From Alphaproteobacteria bacterium (GTDB lineage: Bacteria; Pseudomonadota; Alphaproteobacteria; Rs-D84): a DNA stretch of 58,515 nucleotides. Of this stretch, positions 17,142 to 26,002 are shown in pieces. The stretch is from contig JAFZXK010000022.1 in the NCBI GenBank assembly GCA_017616785.1, positions 1 through 58,515 of the forward strand, given 5' to 3'. The notes beneath the pieces are model-generated. The model saw nothing but the letters and a program-made list of their open reading frames with translations, ran no database searches and was not told where the DNA came from. The position numbers were made by a program, and so were the translations under genes. Positions within the stretch are counted from its first letter, which is position 1, and the number at the start of each line of letters is the position of its first letter.

Positions 17142-18248
17142 TTGAAAAAAATTATTATCGCGATTTGTGGTATGTTTGTGGTTTCCGGTGCGATGGCAAG
17201 TCGTGAAATTATAAAACCAAAATCAAACACAACCAGCCAAATTCGTGCGCATTGGGGGGCAAATACATCGAATGGTTTTGGGGTTTCTGTTGTTGATAAA
17301 TTTGCACCCAAGTGGCAATTTAATACTAAGGCCGGGACTTACGGAACAAACAATGAAGGCAGCATTGTTGGAATTGTTGCGCGTGATATATGGGAACATG
17401 GCGGAAATTTTTGTACCACACAGATACAAGCTGCTTGGTCTTGGGTTGATGTGCTTAATAATAGGTATTGGATAGATTACTATGATAGTCCAGAAAAATA
17501 TATGTGTAAGAAAATATGTGAGTCCGGGTATAGTGGTGAAAAATGCGAAACTAAAAGTTACGATTGTATTGATACGGCAAATTATTTAACGGGGTTGAAT
17601 GATGTTCAAGATAGTTCTCTGCGGTTACTTAGTGGTAAGCAAAACGGTAACATTACAAATAAAATGGATGTGTTAGGTTTTAGTAATGGTATGGGCGGTA
17701 AAGATTCGTATCATATTGTTCTTGGAGTAATAGAAAGGAAGGAACATTCAGTGTTGGTTGCGCCCATTAGAATTGATGCGAATGATAATAAAATTATTAG
17801 CGCGTATTCAGGCGATAAAACATTTGTGCTTTGTGCGCCTGGATACAAACTTAACGCGAAAGAGGATGATTGTGAACCAGCACCAGAATGTGACCCAAGT
17901 AATATCGCCAGTCAAGATTGGTGTACGTCATGGAAAGAGCCGGAAAATAATGCGGACCAATATAAACTTGTTTCTATCAATGGTTGCAAACAGTATCGGT
18001 GTAAGAATGAAAATTATGGATTTGAAACTTGGCCGAATAAGAAGTGTGTATCATGTGGAACAGGAAAGAAGTTTGAAAGGTATGGCGTTAATAATCTTGG
18101 GGCTTGTTTGGATTGTGATGGTGAAAATGAATTGTTTTCCAGGGAAGAAAAAAGATGTGTTAGAATGAAAAAAATCACTAAAGAAAAAATGCGGGATTGT
18201 TTCATGAAAACTGACCCTGATGAATTCAAAAGTTGTGTGAATGAGTAA
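17142..18248 (+). CDS. Cys-rich secreted protein, TTG start
   Basis: 368 residues, family not recognised. A clear signal peptide (KKIIIAICGMFVVSGAMAS) predicts export. About 25 cysteines follow, in EGF-like and knottin-like spacings such as CKKICESGYSGEKCETKSYDC's first half near residue 117 and CVSCGTGKKFE near residue 310, so disulphides are likely. The start is a TTG: AGGAGG lies five bases upstream and this start alone gives a normal signal peptide; the earlier ATG at 17079 lies inside the terminator region. Expression is probably controlled by the structured leader. Surface or adhesive role is inference. Confidence 0.82.
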   Translation: MKKIIIAICGMFVVSGAMASREIIKPKSNTTSQIRAHWGANTSNGFGVSVVDKFAPKWQFNTKAGTYGTNNEGSIVGIVARDIWEHGGNFCTTQIQAAWSWVDVLNNRYWIDYYDSPEKYMCKKICESGYSGEKCETKSYDCIDTANYLTGLNDVQDSSLRLLSGKQNGNITNKMDVLGFSNGMGGKDSYHIVLGVIERKEHSVLVAPIRIDANDNKIISAYSGDKTFVLCAPGYKLNAKEDDCEPAPECDPSNIASQDWCTSWKEPENNADQYKLVSINGCKQYRCKNENYGFETWPNKKCVSCGTGKKFERYGVNNLGACLDCDGENELFSREEKRCVRMKKITKEKMRDCFMKTDPDEFKSCVNE

Positions 18249-18386
18249 TAAGTGTGAGTGGTTAGTGCAAGTGGGAAGTGTTAGTGCGACACCCCGCCCG
18301 TCGGTGCACAGCACCGCCGTGGCACCCCTCTGGCCAGATGGGAATTACTGCTAATCACTTACACTACCACTTACCACTATCCCACT
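18249..18386 (+). repeat. AGTG-type palindromic repeat with CACCCCTCTGGCC module
   Basis: Left arm starts TAAGTG directly after the TAA stop of the Cys-rich gene (18246-18248). The core holds GCGACACCCCGCCCG and GGCACCCCTCTGGCCAGA, both shared with the repeat at 39490. The right arm CTAATCACTTACACTACCAC returns toward 18386. Confidence 0.8.
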
Positions 18387-18392
18387 ATTTTC

Positions 18393-18421
18393 TTTACATT
18401 TGGCGTTTTTTTGTCTATCGT
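18393..18421 (+). promoter_or_regulatory. Promoter of yajC-secD-secF
   Basis: TTTACA (18393-18398), 17-base spacer, TATCGT (18416-18421), followed by AAAAAGGAGAAATAAATC before the yajC ATG. Confidence 0.5.
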
Positions 18422-18455
18422 TGGGTCAGAATTGATTAAAAAGGAGAAATAAATC

Positions 18456-18782
18456 ATGGAAGAAACAGCAGTAGTCGAAACGGTGCAAACGGTTGCTGAT
18501 AACGCAGCGCAGCCCGCACAACAGGGCAGTTGGGGCGGTTTGTTGCTTTATTGTTTGATTGTCTTTGCGATAATTTACTTGTTCATGGTGTGGCCGAATA
18601 AACGGCGCATGGCGGAATATCAAAAGATGATTGACAGTGTTCAGGTTGGCAATCGTATCTTGGCCGCCGGAATTTATGGAACGGTGAAAAGTATCGGTGA
18701 AAAGACGGTTGAAATGGAAATTACGCCCGGCGTCGTGATAGAGGTTAGCAAGAACGCCATTGCAAGTGTCGAAGGTAAGTAA
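18456..18782 (+). CDS. yajC: Preprotein translocase subunit YajC
   Basis: 108 residues. YajC associates with SecDF at the Sec translocon. It has one transmembrane helix (about residues 28-46, LLLYCLIVFAIIYLFMVWP) followed by the family motif RRMAEYQKMIDSVQVGNRI and a small beta-rich cytoplasmic domain (GIYGTVKSIGEKTVEMEI). secD begins about 12 bases downstream, the usual yajC-secD-secF order. Confidence 0.95.
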   Translation: MEETAVVETVQTVADNAAQPAQQGSWGGLLLYCLIVFAIIYLFMVWPNKRRMAEYQKMIDSVQVGNRILAAGIYGTVKSIGEKTVEMEITPGVVIEVSKNAIASVEGK

Positions 18783-18794
18783 AGGGTTAGTGTG

Positions 18795-20351
18795 ATGTTC
18801 AAAAAACTTCTTATTGTTTTTATTGCGATATTTGGTGTGTTGCTGTCGGTGCCGACAATGGTGCCGGGCGCGGCAAAGTATTTGCCTTCGTGGATGCATC
18901 CGATATCGTTGGGGTTGGACCTAAAGGGTGGTGCGCAGTTGTTGTTAGAGGTTGACACCAAAACGATGCTTGAAGAAAAATCGGTGCAACTATATGACGA
19001 AGTGCGCAGCGCGATGATTGACCGGTCAAAGGGTATGATTCGTTTTTCGGGCCTTAAAAATGTCGATGGTGTGGTTTCGTTGACTGTGCGTGAAGATGAC
19101 GAAGTGTCCAAGGCCAAAGGGCGGTTGAAAAGTGTGCTGGGCGACACGGTGGATATTTCTTCGTCGGGCAATACGATAACACTTTCGTATTCGGAAAAAC
19201 AAAAGCAAGAAATGATTCAAGACGCACTTGCGCGGAGTATTGAAATTGTGCGGCGGCGTATAGATGCGCTTGGGACCAAGGAGCCGTCTATTCAAAGCCA
19301 GGGCGGAAAATATATCTTGGTGCAATTGCCGGGTGTCGATAACCCGGAACATATCAAAGAGTTGATTGGAAAAACCGCCAAGATGACCTTTCATTTGGTA
19401 AATGAAAATGTTACGCCGGAACAATTGGCGTCTGGGGTTGCGCCGGCGGGAACAGAATTCTTGCCGTATATGGAAAGCCCGTGGTCCAGTGTGCCGGTCT
19501 ATTCGCGCATAGAGGTTTCAGGCGAAAGTTTGAAAGATTCCCAGGCAGATTTTGACCAAAATAATATGCCGGTTGTGACCACTGTGTTTGATGCAACCGG
19601 GGCGCGGCGATTCGCAAAACTTACCACCGAACATGTGAATGAACGATTCGCAATTGTTTTGGATGGCAAGGTTTTGTCCGCACCAACAATTCGTGAACCG
19701 ATTCCGGGTGGACGTGGTCAGATTTCCGGTGGATTTACCCTGCAAGGTGCAAAAGATTTGGCGGTGTTGCTGCGCAGTGGTGCGTTGCCGGCGCCGTTAC
19801 AGGTTATCGAAGAAAGGACCGTTGGTGCGGGACTTGGCGCCGATACGATTGCCCAAGGTAAGGTCGGATGCTTGGTCGGTGTTATTTTAATCATGCTCTT
19901 TATGATAATTGTGTATCGTGCGTTTGGTTTAATTGCGGACATTGTTTTGCTGGTAAATTTGGCGATGATTATCGGTGTGTCGGCGTTGATGGGTGCGACA
20001 CTGACATTGCCGGGAATTGCCGGTATCGTGTTGACATTGGGTATGGCGGTCGATGCGAATATTTTGCCGTTTGAAAGAATTCGTGATGAAATTCGTTCGG
20101 GCGCAACACCTTTGCGTGCGGTGGATTCCGGGTTTAATCGTTCGATGAAGACCGTGTTGGACGGTGAACTTACTAACCTTATTTGTTCGCTTATTTTGTT
20201 CCAATTCGGTGCGGGTCCGATTCGTGGATTCGCGGTTACACTTTCCATCGGTGTTATTACAACTTTGTTTACATGTATATGGTTGTCACGCGTGTTGATT
20301 GATTTCTATATGCATGGGAAAAATAAAAAAATTGGCTATGTGAAAAAGTAA
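18795..20351 (+). CDS. secD: Protein translocase subunit SecD
   Basis: 518 residues. SecDF uses the proton gradient to pull preproteins through SecYEG. It has an N-terminal membrane span, a large periplasmic P1 region containing the D1 motif (MHPISLGLDLKGGAQLLLEVD), a conserved RIDALGTKEPSIQSQGG stretch, and five C-terminal spans with the D4-D6 motifs (MAVDANILPFERIRDEIRSG). GTG at 18792 could also start it; ATG at 18795 is chosen for its better distance from AAAGGG. secF follows after 11 bases. Confidence 0.96.
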   Translation: MFKKLLIVFIAIFGVLLSVPTMVPGAAKYLPSWMHPISLGLDLKGGAQLLLEVDTKTMLEEKSVQLYDEVRSAMIDRSKGMIRFSGLKNVDGVVSLTVREDDEVSKAKGRLKSVLGDTVDISSSGNTITLSYSEKQKQEMIQDALARSIEIVRRRIDALGTKEPSIQSQGGKYILVQLPGVDNPEHIKELIGKTAKMTFHLVNENVTPEQLASGVAPAGTEFLPYMESPWSSVPVYSRIEVSGESLKDSQADFDQNNMPVVTTVFDATGARRFAKLTTEHVNERFAIVLDGKVLSAPTIREPIPGGRGQISGGFTLQGAKDLAVLLRSGALPAPLQVIEERTVGAGLGADTIAQGKVGCLVGVILIMLFMIIVYRAFGLIADIVLLVNLAMIIGVSALMGATLTLPGIAGIVLTLGMAVDANILPFERIRDEIRSGATPLRAVDSGFNRSMKTVLDGELTNLICSLILFQFGAGPIRGFAVTLSIGVITTLFTCIWLSRVLIDFYMHGKNKKIGYVKK

Positions 20352-20362
20352 GGGGTTCGGTT

Positions 20363-21226
20363 ATGAAACTGCATTTTATGAAGTATCGGAAATTGTCCTA
20401 TTGGATTTCGGGTGCGTTGATTTTGGGTTCGATTCTTTCACTGTGTTTTCGAGGATTGAATTATGGTATCGATTTTGCTGGTGGTATTTCGATGGAGGTT
20501 ACATCAAACGAATCGGATTATACTGTGGATAAAATGCGTCATGATTTGGCCGCGTTTAATCCAGAGTTGCAATCGGTTGATGGTGATGCAATTCTGATTC
20601 GTGTCGGGTTGCCAAAGGGTGCAACCGATGCACAACAAAATGAACGCGTGCGCGAAATCAAAGATATTTTGGGTGAACGTGTGAATTATTCCCAGGTGCA
20701 AATTGTCGGACCAAAGATTGGCGGCGAATTGGTGCGTGGCGGTATTTTGGCCGTATTGGTGTCATTTATATTGATGGCGGTTTATATCTGGATTCGTTAT
20801 CGCGGTGGATATGCGGTCGGTTCGTTTGTGTCGTTGGTGTTTGACTTTGTGTTGATGTTTGGGTTCTTTTCGGTAACGGGACTTGAATTTAATCAAACGG
20901 CGATTGCGGTTATATTGATGGGTGTTGGATATTCCATTAATGACAAGGTCGTGAACTATGACCGAATCGACGAGAATATTAAAAAATATCACAAAATGCC
21001 GATGGATGAATTGATTGATTTGTCGGTTAATGAAATGTTGTCGCGAACAATGATGACAAGCATTACTACGATGTTGGCATTGGTCGGACTTTATGTGTTC
21101 GGTGGACTCGCGTTGCAAGAATTCGCTTTGGCTATGGCGTTTTCGATTGTGATGGGAACATTGACCAGTATGTATATTTCTAATGTTATTTTGTATCACT
21201 TTAATCTGCGTGAAACAAAATACTAA
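20363..21226 (+). CDS. secF: Protein translocase subunit SecF
   Basis: 287 residues, slightly shorter than many SecF proteins. It has an N-terminal span, the motif GLNYGIDFAGGISMEV, a periplasmic P4 domain, and C-terminal spans with the family signature MGVGYSINDKVVNYDRIDEN (usually VGYSINDTVVVFDRIREN). Functions with SecD and YajC encoded just upstream. The next gene starts 25 bases past the stop behind GGGAGAGGGGCGT. Confidence 0.95.
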   Translation: MKLHFMKYRKLSYWISGALILGSILSLCFRGLNYGIDFAGGISMEVTSNESDYTVDKMRHDLAAFNPELQSVDGDAILIRVGLPKGATDAQQNERVREIKDILGERVNYSQVQIVGPKIGGELVRGGILAVLVSFILMAVYIWIRYRGGYAVGSFVSLVFDFVLMFGFFSVTGLEFNQTAIAVILMGVGYSINDKVVNYDRIDENIKKYHKMPMDELIDLSVNEMLSRTMMTSITTMLALVGLYVFGGLALQEFALAMAFSIVMGTLTSMYISNVILYHFNLRETKY

Positions 21227-21251
21227 ACACATTGCCAAGGGAGAGGGGCGT

Positions 21252-22766
21252 ATGAAAATTTTATTAAAAATCTTTTTCGGATGCTTTCTTTGGATTGCGA
21301 CTGTGTCGGGTGCGTTCGCGGACAGTTTGTTTTTCGAAGACCAACCAATTCAAAATGGTATAAATGTTTTTGATATGTCGCGCGGCTTTGCCGAAATTTA
21401 TGAAAAATTGGCAAGTGCCAGTTGGGGCGGAAAAAATATAAAGATTGCAATCGAAGGGTTGGAAAATTTGCATTCCGATGCGCACATTGCGGCGACCGAT
21501 GAACGTGTCGTTTTGGTTTGGGGCGATTCAATAGTTGCAAATTATCCGGCACCGGAACCGCGTGATTGGAATGCGTATGGTGAAATTACAACGGCGTTGG
21601 TTTTGAAAATGCGTGAACGTGATGCGACGATGGCGATGGCAAATGAATCTGATATTTATCGTGCGGTTGTCGATTCGTTGATGCGTGGAATTGATGAAAA
21701 TGGGCGCTATGTTTTCGCGGGGGATGCGGGCGTTGTAAATGATGGCCGGATATTGACAAGTGTTGGTATCGAAGGTGCGCGTGATGAACGCGGAAATTTT
21801 CGTGTTTTGGGCGTATATAAAGGTTCGCCGGCCGATACAGCGGGCATAAGTGATGGTGATTTGATTGGTGAAATCAATGGAACGCTTGTTTCCGAAATGT
21901 CGGATTCCGCGTTGGCGTCGATGATGTCTGGGTTTAATTCGGGAACAGTAAAGATGACATTGCTAACACCACTTGGGCAACGGCGTGTTGTCGTGCGGCG
22001 TGCAACGATTGTTATTGCCGATGCAGATGTTATTTTTATGGATGATGAGAACGGCGGAATACTTGATATAATTGTGAATAAAATATCGAACAGTGCGGTT
22101 TCTATCATAGCCGAAGCATTAAAAAAACATCCTGATGTTTCGGGTGTGATTTTAGATTTGCGTGCGGCGGATGGTGATGATGAACGTGCGGCGGCAAAGT
22201 TGGCGGGACTTTTTATCGGGCCAAAACCGATAATGCGAATTATTGAAAACACAACGGACGAGATAGAAGTCGTGCCGGCCGATTCGGCGGTTACCGATGC
22301 ACATGTTGTTGTCGTTGTTTCAAATATGACACGTGGAACCGCCGAAGCGATTGCGGCGGCTTTTTATGAAAATGGGCGCGGTGTTTTGATTGGAACGCCG
22401 ACATCGGGGACGGCGCGTATCGCATCGACATTGTCACTTAGTGATGGTGGTGCGTTGCAACTGTTAAACAAATCTATTAAAACCGGATATGGACGTAAGA
22501 TTGATGGACGCGGTGTGTTTCCGGTGGTATGCCTTTCGAATATACGAACAGGTGCGCAACAAAGTGCGTTCTTTGTGAATGTCGTCAACGGGGATTTCCG
22601 CTGGCATGATTATAACGCCGATAAAAATGTGAATCCTGATTCGGTGCGTCGCGGTTGCCCAACAATTACAAATGGTGAAGATGAAGATTTGTTGGCTATG
22701 TCGGTGGCGGTTCAGATATTGACTGATTCAAAGGCGTATAGTCGTTTGTTAAACTATGAAGAATAA
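21252..22766 (+). CDS. S41/PDZ carboxyl-terminal-protease-like protein, catalytic residues not conserved
   Basis: 504 residues with a signal peptide (cleavage after GAFA near residue 22). A PDZ domain lies at about residues 165-245 (VLGVYKGSPADTAGISDGDLI). The S41 core follows: LDIIVNKISNSAVSIIAEAL and GVILDLRAADG match the fold, but the nucleophile block (normally SASASE) reads MTRGTAEAIAAA, and the lysine block (normally TFGKG) reads TPTSGTARI. The Ser-Lys dyad therefore appears lost, so it may be a non-catalytic PDZ protein. Start 21252 follows GAGAGGGGCGT. It sits between secF and a PAP2 phosphatase. Confidence 0.8.
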   Translation: MKILLKIFFGCFLWIATVSGAFADSLFFEDQPIQNGINVFDMSRGFAEIYEKLASASWGGKNIKIAIEGLENLHSDAHIAATDERVVLVWGDSIVANYPAPEPRDWNAYGEITTALVLKMRERDATMAMANESDIYRAVVDSLMRGIDENGRYVFAGDAGVVNDGRILTSVGIEGARDERGNFRVLGVYKGSPADTAGISDGDLIGEINGTLVSEMSDSALASMMSGFNSGTVKMTLLTPLGQRRVVVRRATIVIADADVIFMDDENGGILDIIVNKISNSAVSIIAEALKKHPDVSGVILDLRAADGDDERAAAKLAGLFIGPKPIMRIIENTTDEIEVVPADSAVTDAHVVVVVSNMTRGTAEAIAAAFYENGRGVLIGTPTSGTARIASTLSLSDGGALQLLNKSIKTGYGRKIDGRGVFPVVCLSNIRTGAQQSAFFVNVVNGDFRWHDYNADKNVNPDSVRRGCPTITNGEDEDLLAMSVAVQILTDSKAYSRLLNYEE

Positions 22767-22778
22767 AAAGGTTTTAAT

Positions 22779-23432
22779 ATGTTTATTACACGTGAAAATA
22801 AATTAAATTGGCGTCGAATTTTAGTTGGGTTTGTTGTAACATTGGCCTTGGTGTTTGGCGGAATTTTTTATTTTGATATTCCGGTATTTAATTTCTTGCG
22901 GCGGTTTGATTGTGTTACATGTGGTTATATCGGCGAAATTTTTGGAGCCAAGGTTTGGTTGGTTGTTTCGTTTATTGTGCTTTGTGTTTTTTATGTGCGT
23001 AAGTTTTTACAATCAAAAGAAAAAATTTTTTTTAGTAACATTTATGGTCGCGTGAAAAATAGTTATGCCTTTATGGTTTTTGCGTCGGTGTTCCTTGCAT
23101 CATTTGTTGGGGTAATATTAAAGGTTCTAATCGGTCGTGCACGTCCGGTTTTTTACGAAGCATTGGGTATGACCGGGTTTTATCCGTTCGCGCGTGATTG
23201 GGCGTTTCATTCGATGCCGTCGGGGCATACGATGGCTTCGTTTGCGGGTTTGGTGATGATTGGAATGTTGGTGCCGCGTGCAAAATGCTTTACATGGACA
23301 TTGGCGATTATAATTGGTGTGTCGCGTGTTTGTGTCGGTGCGCATTGGCCTTCGGATGTTATATTGGGTGCGTTTATCGGTATGGTCGCCGCCGATGTGG
23401 TTCGTGTGATTACGTCCACGCGCAATAAATAA
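22779..23432 (+). CDS. PAP2-family membrane phosphatase
   Basis: 217 residues with about six membrane spans. The full phosphatidic-acid-phosphatase signature is present: KVLIGRARP (motif 1, about residue 110), MPSGHTMASF (motif 2) and SRVCVGAHWPSDVILG (motif 3). Such enzymes dephosphorylate undecaprenyl pyrophosphate, phosphatidylglycerol phosphate, or lipid A (LpxE/LpxF); the substrate cannot be assigned from sequence. It follows the S41-like gene by 12 bases and is likely cotranscribed. Confidence 0.9.
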   Translation: MFITRENKLNWRRILVGFVVTLALVFGGIFYFDIPVFNFLRRFDCVTCGYIGEIFGAKVWLVVSFIVLCVFYVRKFLQSKEKIFFSNIYGRVKNSYAFMVFASVFLASFVGVILKVLIGRARPVFYEALGMTGFYPFARDWAFHSMPSGHTMASFAGLVMIGMLVPRAKCFTWTLAIIIGVSRVCVGAHWPSDVILGAFIGMVAADVVRVITSTRNK

Positions 23433-23463
23433 TCTTTCGTTTCGGGGTGTTTTTTCACTTTTT

Positions 23464-23475
23464 TTGTGATATAAT
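23464..23475 (+). promoter_or_regulatory. Extended -10 promoter of ftsK
   Basis: TTGTGATATAAT: TATAAT at 23470-23475 preceded by TGA (extended -10). No convincing -35. The start would fall near 23482, three bases from the ftsK ATG at 23485, and no ribosome binding site is visible, so the mRNA is likely leaderless. Confidence 0.6.
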
Positions 23476-23484
23476 GGTCGCGGT

Positions 23485-25701
23485 ATGAGTGGTCAATCAA
23501 AATTTTTACCGGAAAGTGTTTCGGGTGCTTTGCGCGGTTTGTGCGCCAAGTTGTGTGGCTTTGCAGTTTTGATTTTTGCGTGTTGGTCAATTATTGCGCT
23601 GATTTTTCATAATCCATATTTGGATGGTGTTGCGGCGGCGGGTAATTTCGGAACACAAAGTTTAATGGGAAATTTTGTTGGGCTGTTTAGGTATATGATT
23701 GGTTATGTGCCGACATTATTTTTATTTCTATGCATTGCGCGTTTCGGGTTGATTTTGATGTCTGGGGCGGTGCGTGATGGAACCCCAGAATATAATATCT
23801 TGCGCGGGTTTGTGGCGATTTGTTTGGGTGCGGCGGGTTTTGGATTGATTGCACCGCGGACGACATATGGTGGAATGCTGGGCGCGGTTGTGGGTGCGGA
23901 CATTTCGGCGCTGATTGGTTCGGGTGCGATAGTTGTTGGAATTTTGTGTCTTTGCGGTTTCTTTATGATTGCGGGCATTTTGTTGCATATAAGTTTTGCC
24001 GATGTTATGCGAATTGTTAGAAATGTTATCGGTGCGGTTCGATGGGTTTTGACTGCGTTCCATTTGATGAAGCCCATAGAGACAGATGAAGAAGAAACAG
24101 AAGAGGAAGAAGACGTAGAAGAAGCGGAAGAGGAAGAAGAAAAACCGAAACCGCGCAGGAAACCTGTGCGCCGGCGTGCCGCTTTGAAAAGCACAGAAGT
24201 AATAGAATATGAATTGCCGGACCCCGAATTTTTAGAAAAGTCCAATTTTGGGAAAAGTGTTGTTACACCAGAATTAAAGCAAAATGCGCGCGCGATGGAA
24301 ATTCATTTTGCCGAATATGGCGTCAATGGCCATGTTGTTGGAATTCGTCCAGGACCGATTGTAACGCTTTATGAATTCAAGCCCGATAGTGGTGTGCGCA
24401 TGGTTGATATAAACAAAACGGTCAAAGATATGACGCGTGCGATGGCGACCGAAAATATTCGTATCGCGCACATTCCGCGCACAGACCTTATTGGTGTCGA
24501 AATGGTGAATTTGAATCGGCAAACTGTGCGATTCCAAGGTTTGGTTGCAGACGATGCGTTTGTGAATTCTAAATATAAAATTCCATTGGCGTTGGGTGTT
24601 GATATTGGTGGCAACCCGATGTATTTTGATTTGGCAAAGATGCCACATGTTTTGATTGCGGGGCGCACTGGGTCCGGTAAGTCCGTGTTTGTGCAATCTA
24701 TTATTATGTCGGTGCTGTATCATTTTACGCCGGACAAGTGCAAACTTATGATTATTGACCCAAAGGGTGTTGATTTTGGTTTCTGGGACGACATACCGCA
24801 CCTGATTACGCCGATTATAAAACTTGACCCAAATGCGGCGGTCAATGCACTTAAATGGTCGGTCCAAGAAATGGAGATTCGTTATAAACGTCTGCTTGAT
24901 TTTGGTGTGCAAAATATAGAGGCATATAACGAGGCCGTTTCTGCAAAGCGCGCCGCGGGCGAAGTTGTGACCAAGCAAGTTGCCGTTGGAACAAACGAAG
25001 AAACCGGCGAATTAGAATACGAAACGCAAACGGTTGATTTATCTGATATGCCGTACCTTGTCATCGTGATTGACGAGGTCGCAGATTTGATGGGCGTCGC
25101 GCGCAAGGAAGTCGAGGCCTGTGTCCAGCGTTTGGCGCAAAAGGCGCGTGCCGCTGGAATCCACCTTGTGATGGCGACCCAGCGACCCGATGCGACGACG
25201 ATTACCGGTGTCATCAAGGCGAATTTCCCAACACGTATTTCTTTCCAGGCGCGCAGTAACATTGACAGTATGACAACGCTTGGTGAAAAGGGTGCGGAAA
25301 ACTTGCTTGCGTGCGGCGATATGTTGTTTAGCGAGGCCGGCCGTGTTCCGGTGCGCATACATGGTGCGTTTATAGAGCCGGCCGAAATGACGCGTGTGGC
25401 CGAGTTCTTGCGCGCCCAGGGCGAACCCGACTATGTTTCGGGTGTTGTTGATGGTGGCGACACGGGTGCGGCGCCGGCCGGTGGTGCGCCGGGTGTATCA
25501 AGTGGTGGCACGGGCGATAAAGATGCCGACCTGTATGCCCAGGCCAAAGAATATGTTATAAAAGATAAAAAGCCAACAATATCTTATATTCAACGCCGTT
25601 TAAGTGTTGGGTATAACAAGGCCGCCGGGTTTATGGAACGTATGGAACAAGAAGGTATCGTCAGCGCGCCGGACCCGAACGGCAAACGGCATATATTATG
25701 A
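23485..25701 (+). CDS. ftsK: DNA translocase FtsK
   Basis: 738 residues. FtsK anchors at the division septum and pumps chromosomal DNA, activating XerD at dif. Four N-terminal membrane spans (residues 20-190) precede a short acidic linker of Glu and Asp (about 195-220) instead of the long Pro/Gln linker of enterobacteria. The motor has Walker A AGRTGSGKSV (near residue 392), Walker B LVIVIDEVADLMG, and ATQRPDATTITGVIKAN. The C-terminal winged-helix gamma domain (ISYIQRRLSVGYNKAAGFME), which reads KOPS sites, is intact. XerD is encoded at 12343. Confidence 0.96.
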   Translation: MSGQSKFLPESVSGALRGLCAKLCGFAVLIFACWSIIALIFHNPYLDGVAAAGNFGTQSLMGNFVGLFRYMIGYVPTLFLFLCIARFGLILMSGAVRDGTPEYNILRGFVAICLGAAGFGLIAPRTTYGGMLGAVVGADISALIGSGAIVVGILCLCGFFMIAGILLHISFADVMRIVRNVIGAVRWVLTAFHLMKPIETDEEETEEEEDVEEAEEEEEKPKPRRKPVRRRAALKSTEVIEYELPDPEFLEKSNFGKSVVTPELKQNARAMEIHFAEYGVNGHVVGIRPGPIVTLYEFKPDSGVRMVDINKTVKDMTRAMATENIRIAHIPRTDLIGVEMVNLNRQTVRFQGLVADDAFVNSKYKIPLALGVDIGGNPMYFDLAKMPHVLIAGRTGSGKSVFVQSIIMSVLYHFTPDKCKLMIIDPKGVDFGFWDDIPHLITPIIKLDPNAAVNALKWSVQEMEIRYKRLLDFGVQNIEAYNEAVSAKRAAGEVVTKQVAVGTNEETGELEYETQTVDLSDMPYLVIVIDEVADLMGVARKEVEACVQRLAQKARAAGIHLVMATQRPDATTITGVIKANFPTRISFQARSNIDSMTTLGEKGAENLLACGDMLFSEAGRVPVRIHGAFIEPAEMTRVAEFLRAQGEPDYVSGVVDGGDTGAAPAGGAPGVSSGGTGDKDADLYAQAKEYVIKDKKPTISYIQRRLSVGYNKAAGFMERMEQEGIVSAPDPNGKRHIL

Positions 25702-25777
25702 TTTTTGGTGGAATTATATAACAAAAAACTCAACCACATTGGAATCGAAAAAAAAACTAATTTGCTAACGCCACTGG

Positions 25778-25801
25778 CCGCATAAATCTGCGGTTTTTTT
25801 G
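25778..25801 (+). terminator. Terminator of ftsK
   Basis: CCGCA, loop TAAATC, TGCGG, then T8 (25778-25801), 77 bases past the ftsK stop. Confidence 0.8.
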
Positions 25802-25807
25802 TGTTTA

Positions 25808-25946
25808 GGGGTGGTATAAAAAAACCAAGGTTTAAAATCAACCACTTTTTTCAAAAAAATGAAATTTCATTTTCACAGTAAAAACAATAGATTACAAATT
25901 TCGCACTTTTCGCCGTGGTGGTGTAAAAAAAACCTTGGTTTTTGAT
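25808..25946. repeat. Pair of related palindromic repeats (AAACCWWGGTTT)
   Basis: Two copies of a GTGGTRTAAAAAAA-ACC-WW-GGTTT unit: the first near 25811-25833 (palindrome AAACCAAGGTTT), the second near 25917-25944 (palindrome AAACCTTGGTTT). Between them is AT-rich sequence with GAAATTTC. They fill most of the 301-base gap between ftsK and the surface gene at 26003. They could be operator-like sites or remnants of a small repeat; no promoter here is convincing. Confidence 0.5.
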
Positions 25947-26002
25947 ACAGTTTTAACAACGGATTTGTATGCAGATAAATCAAAGGAAAAAAGGGGAGAA
26001 CC

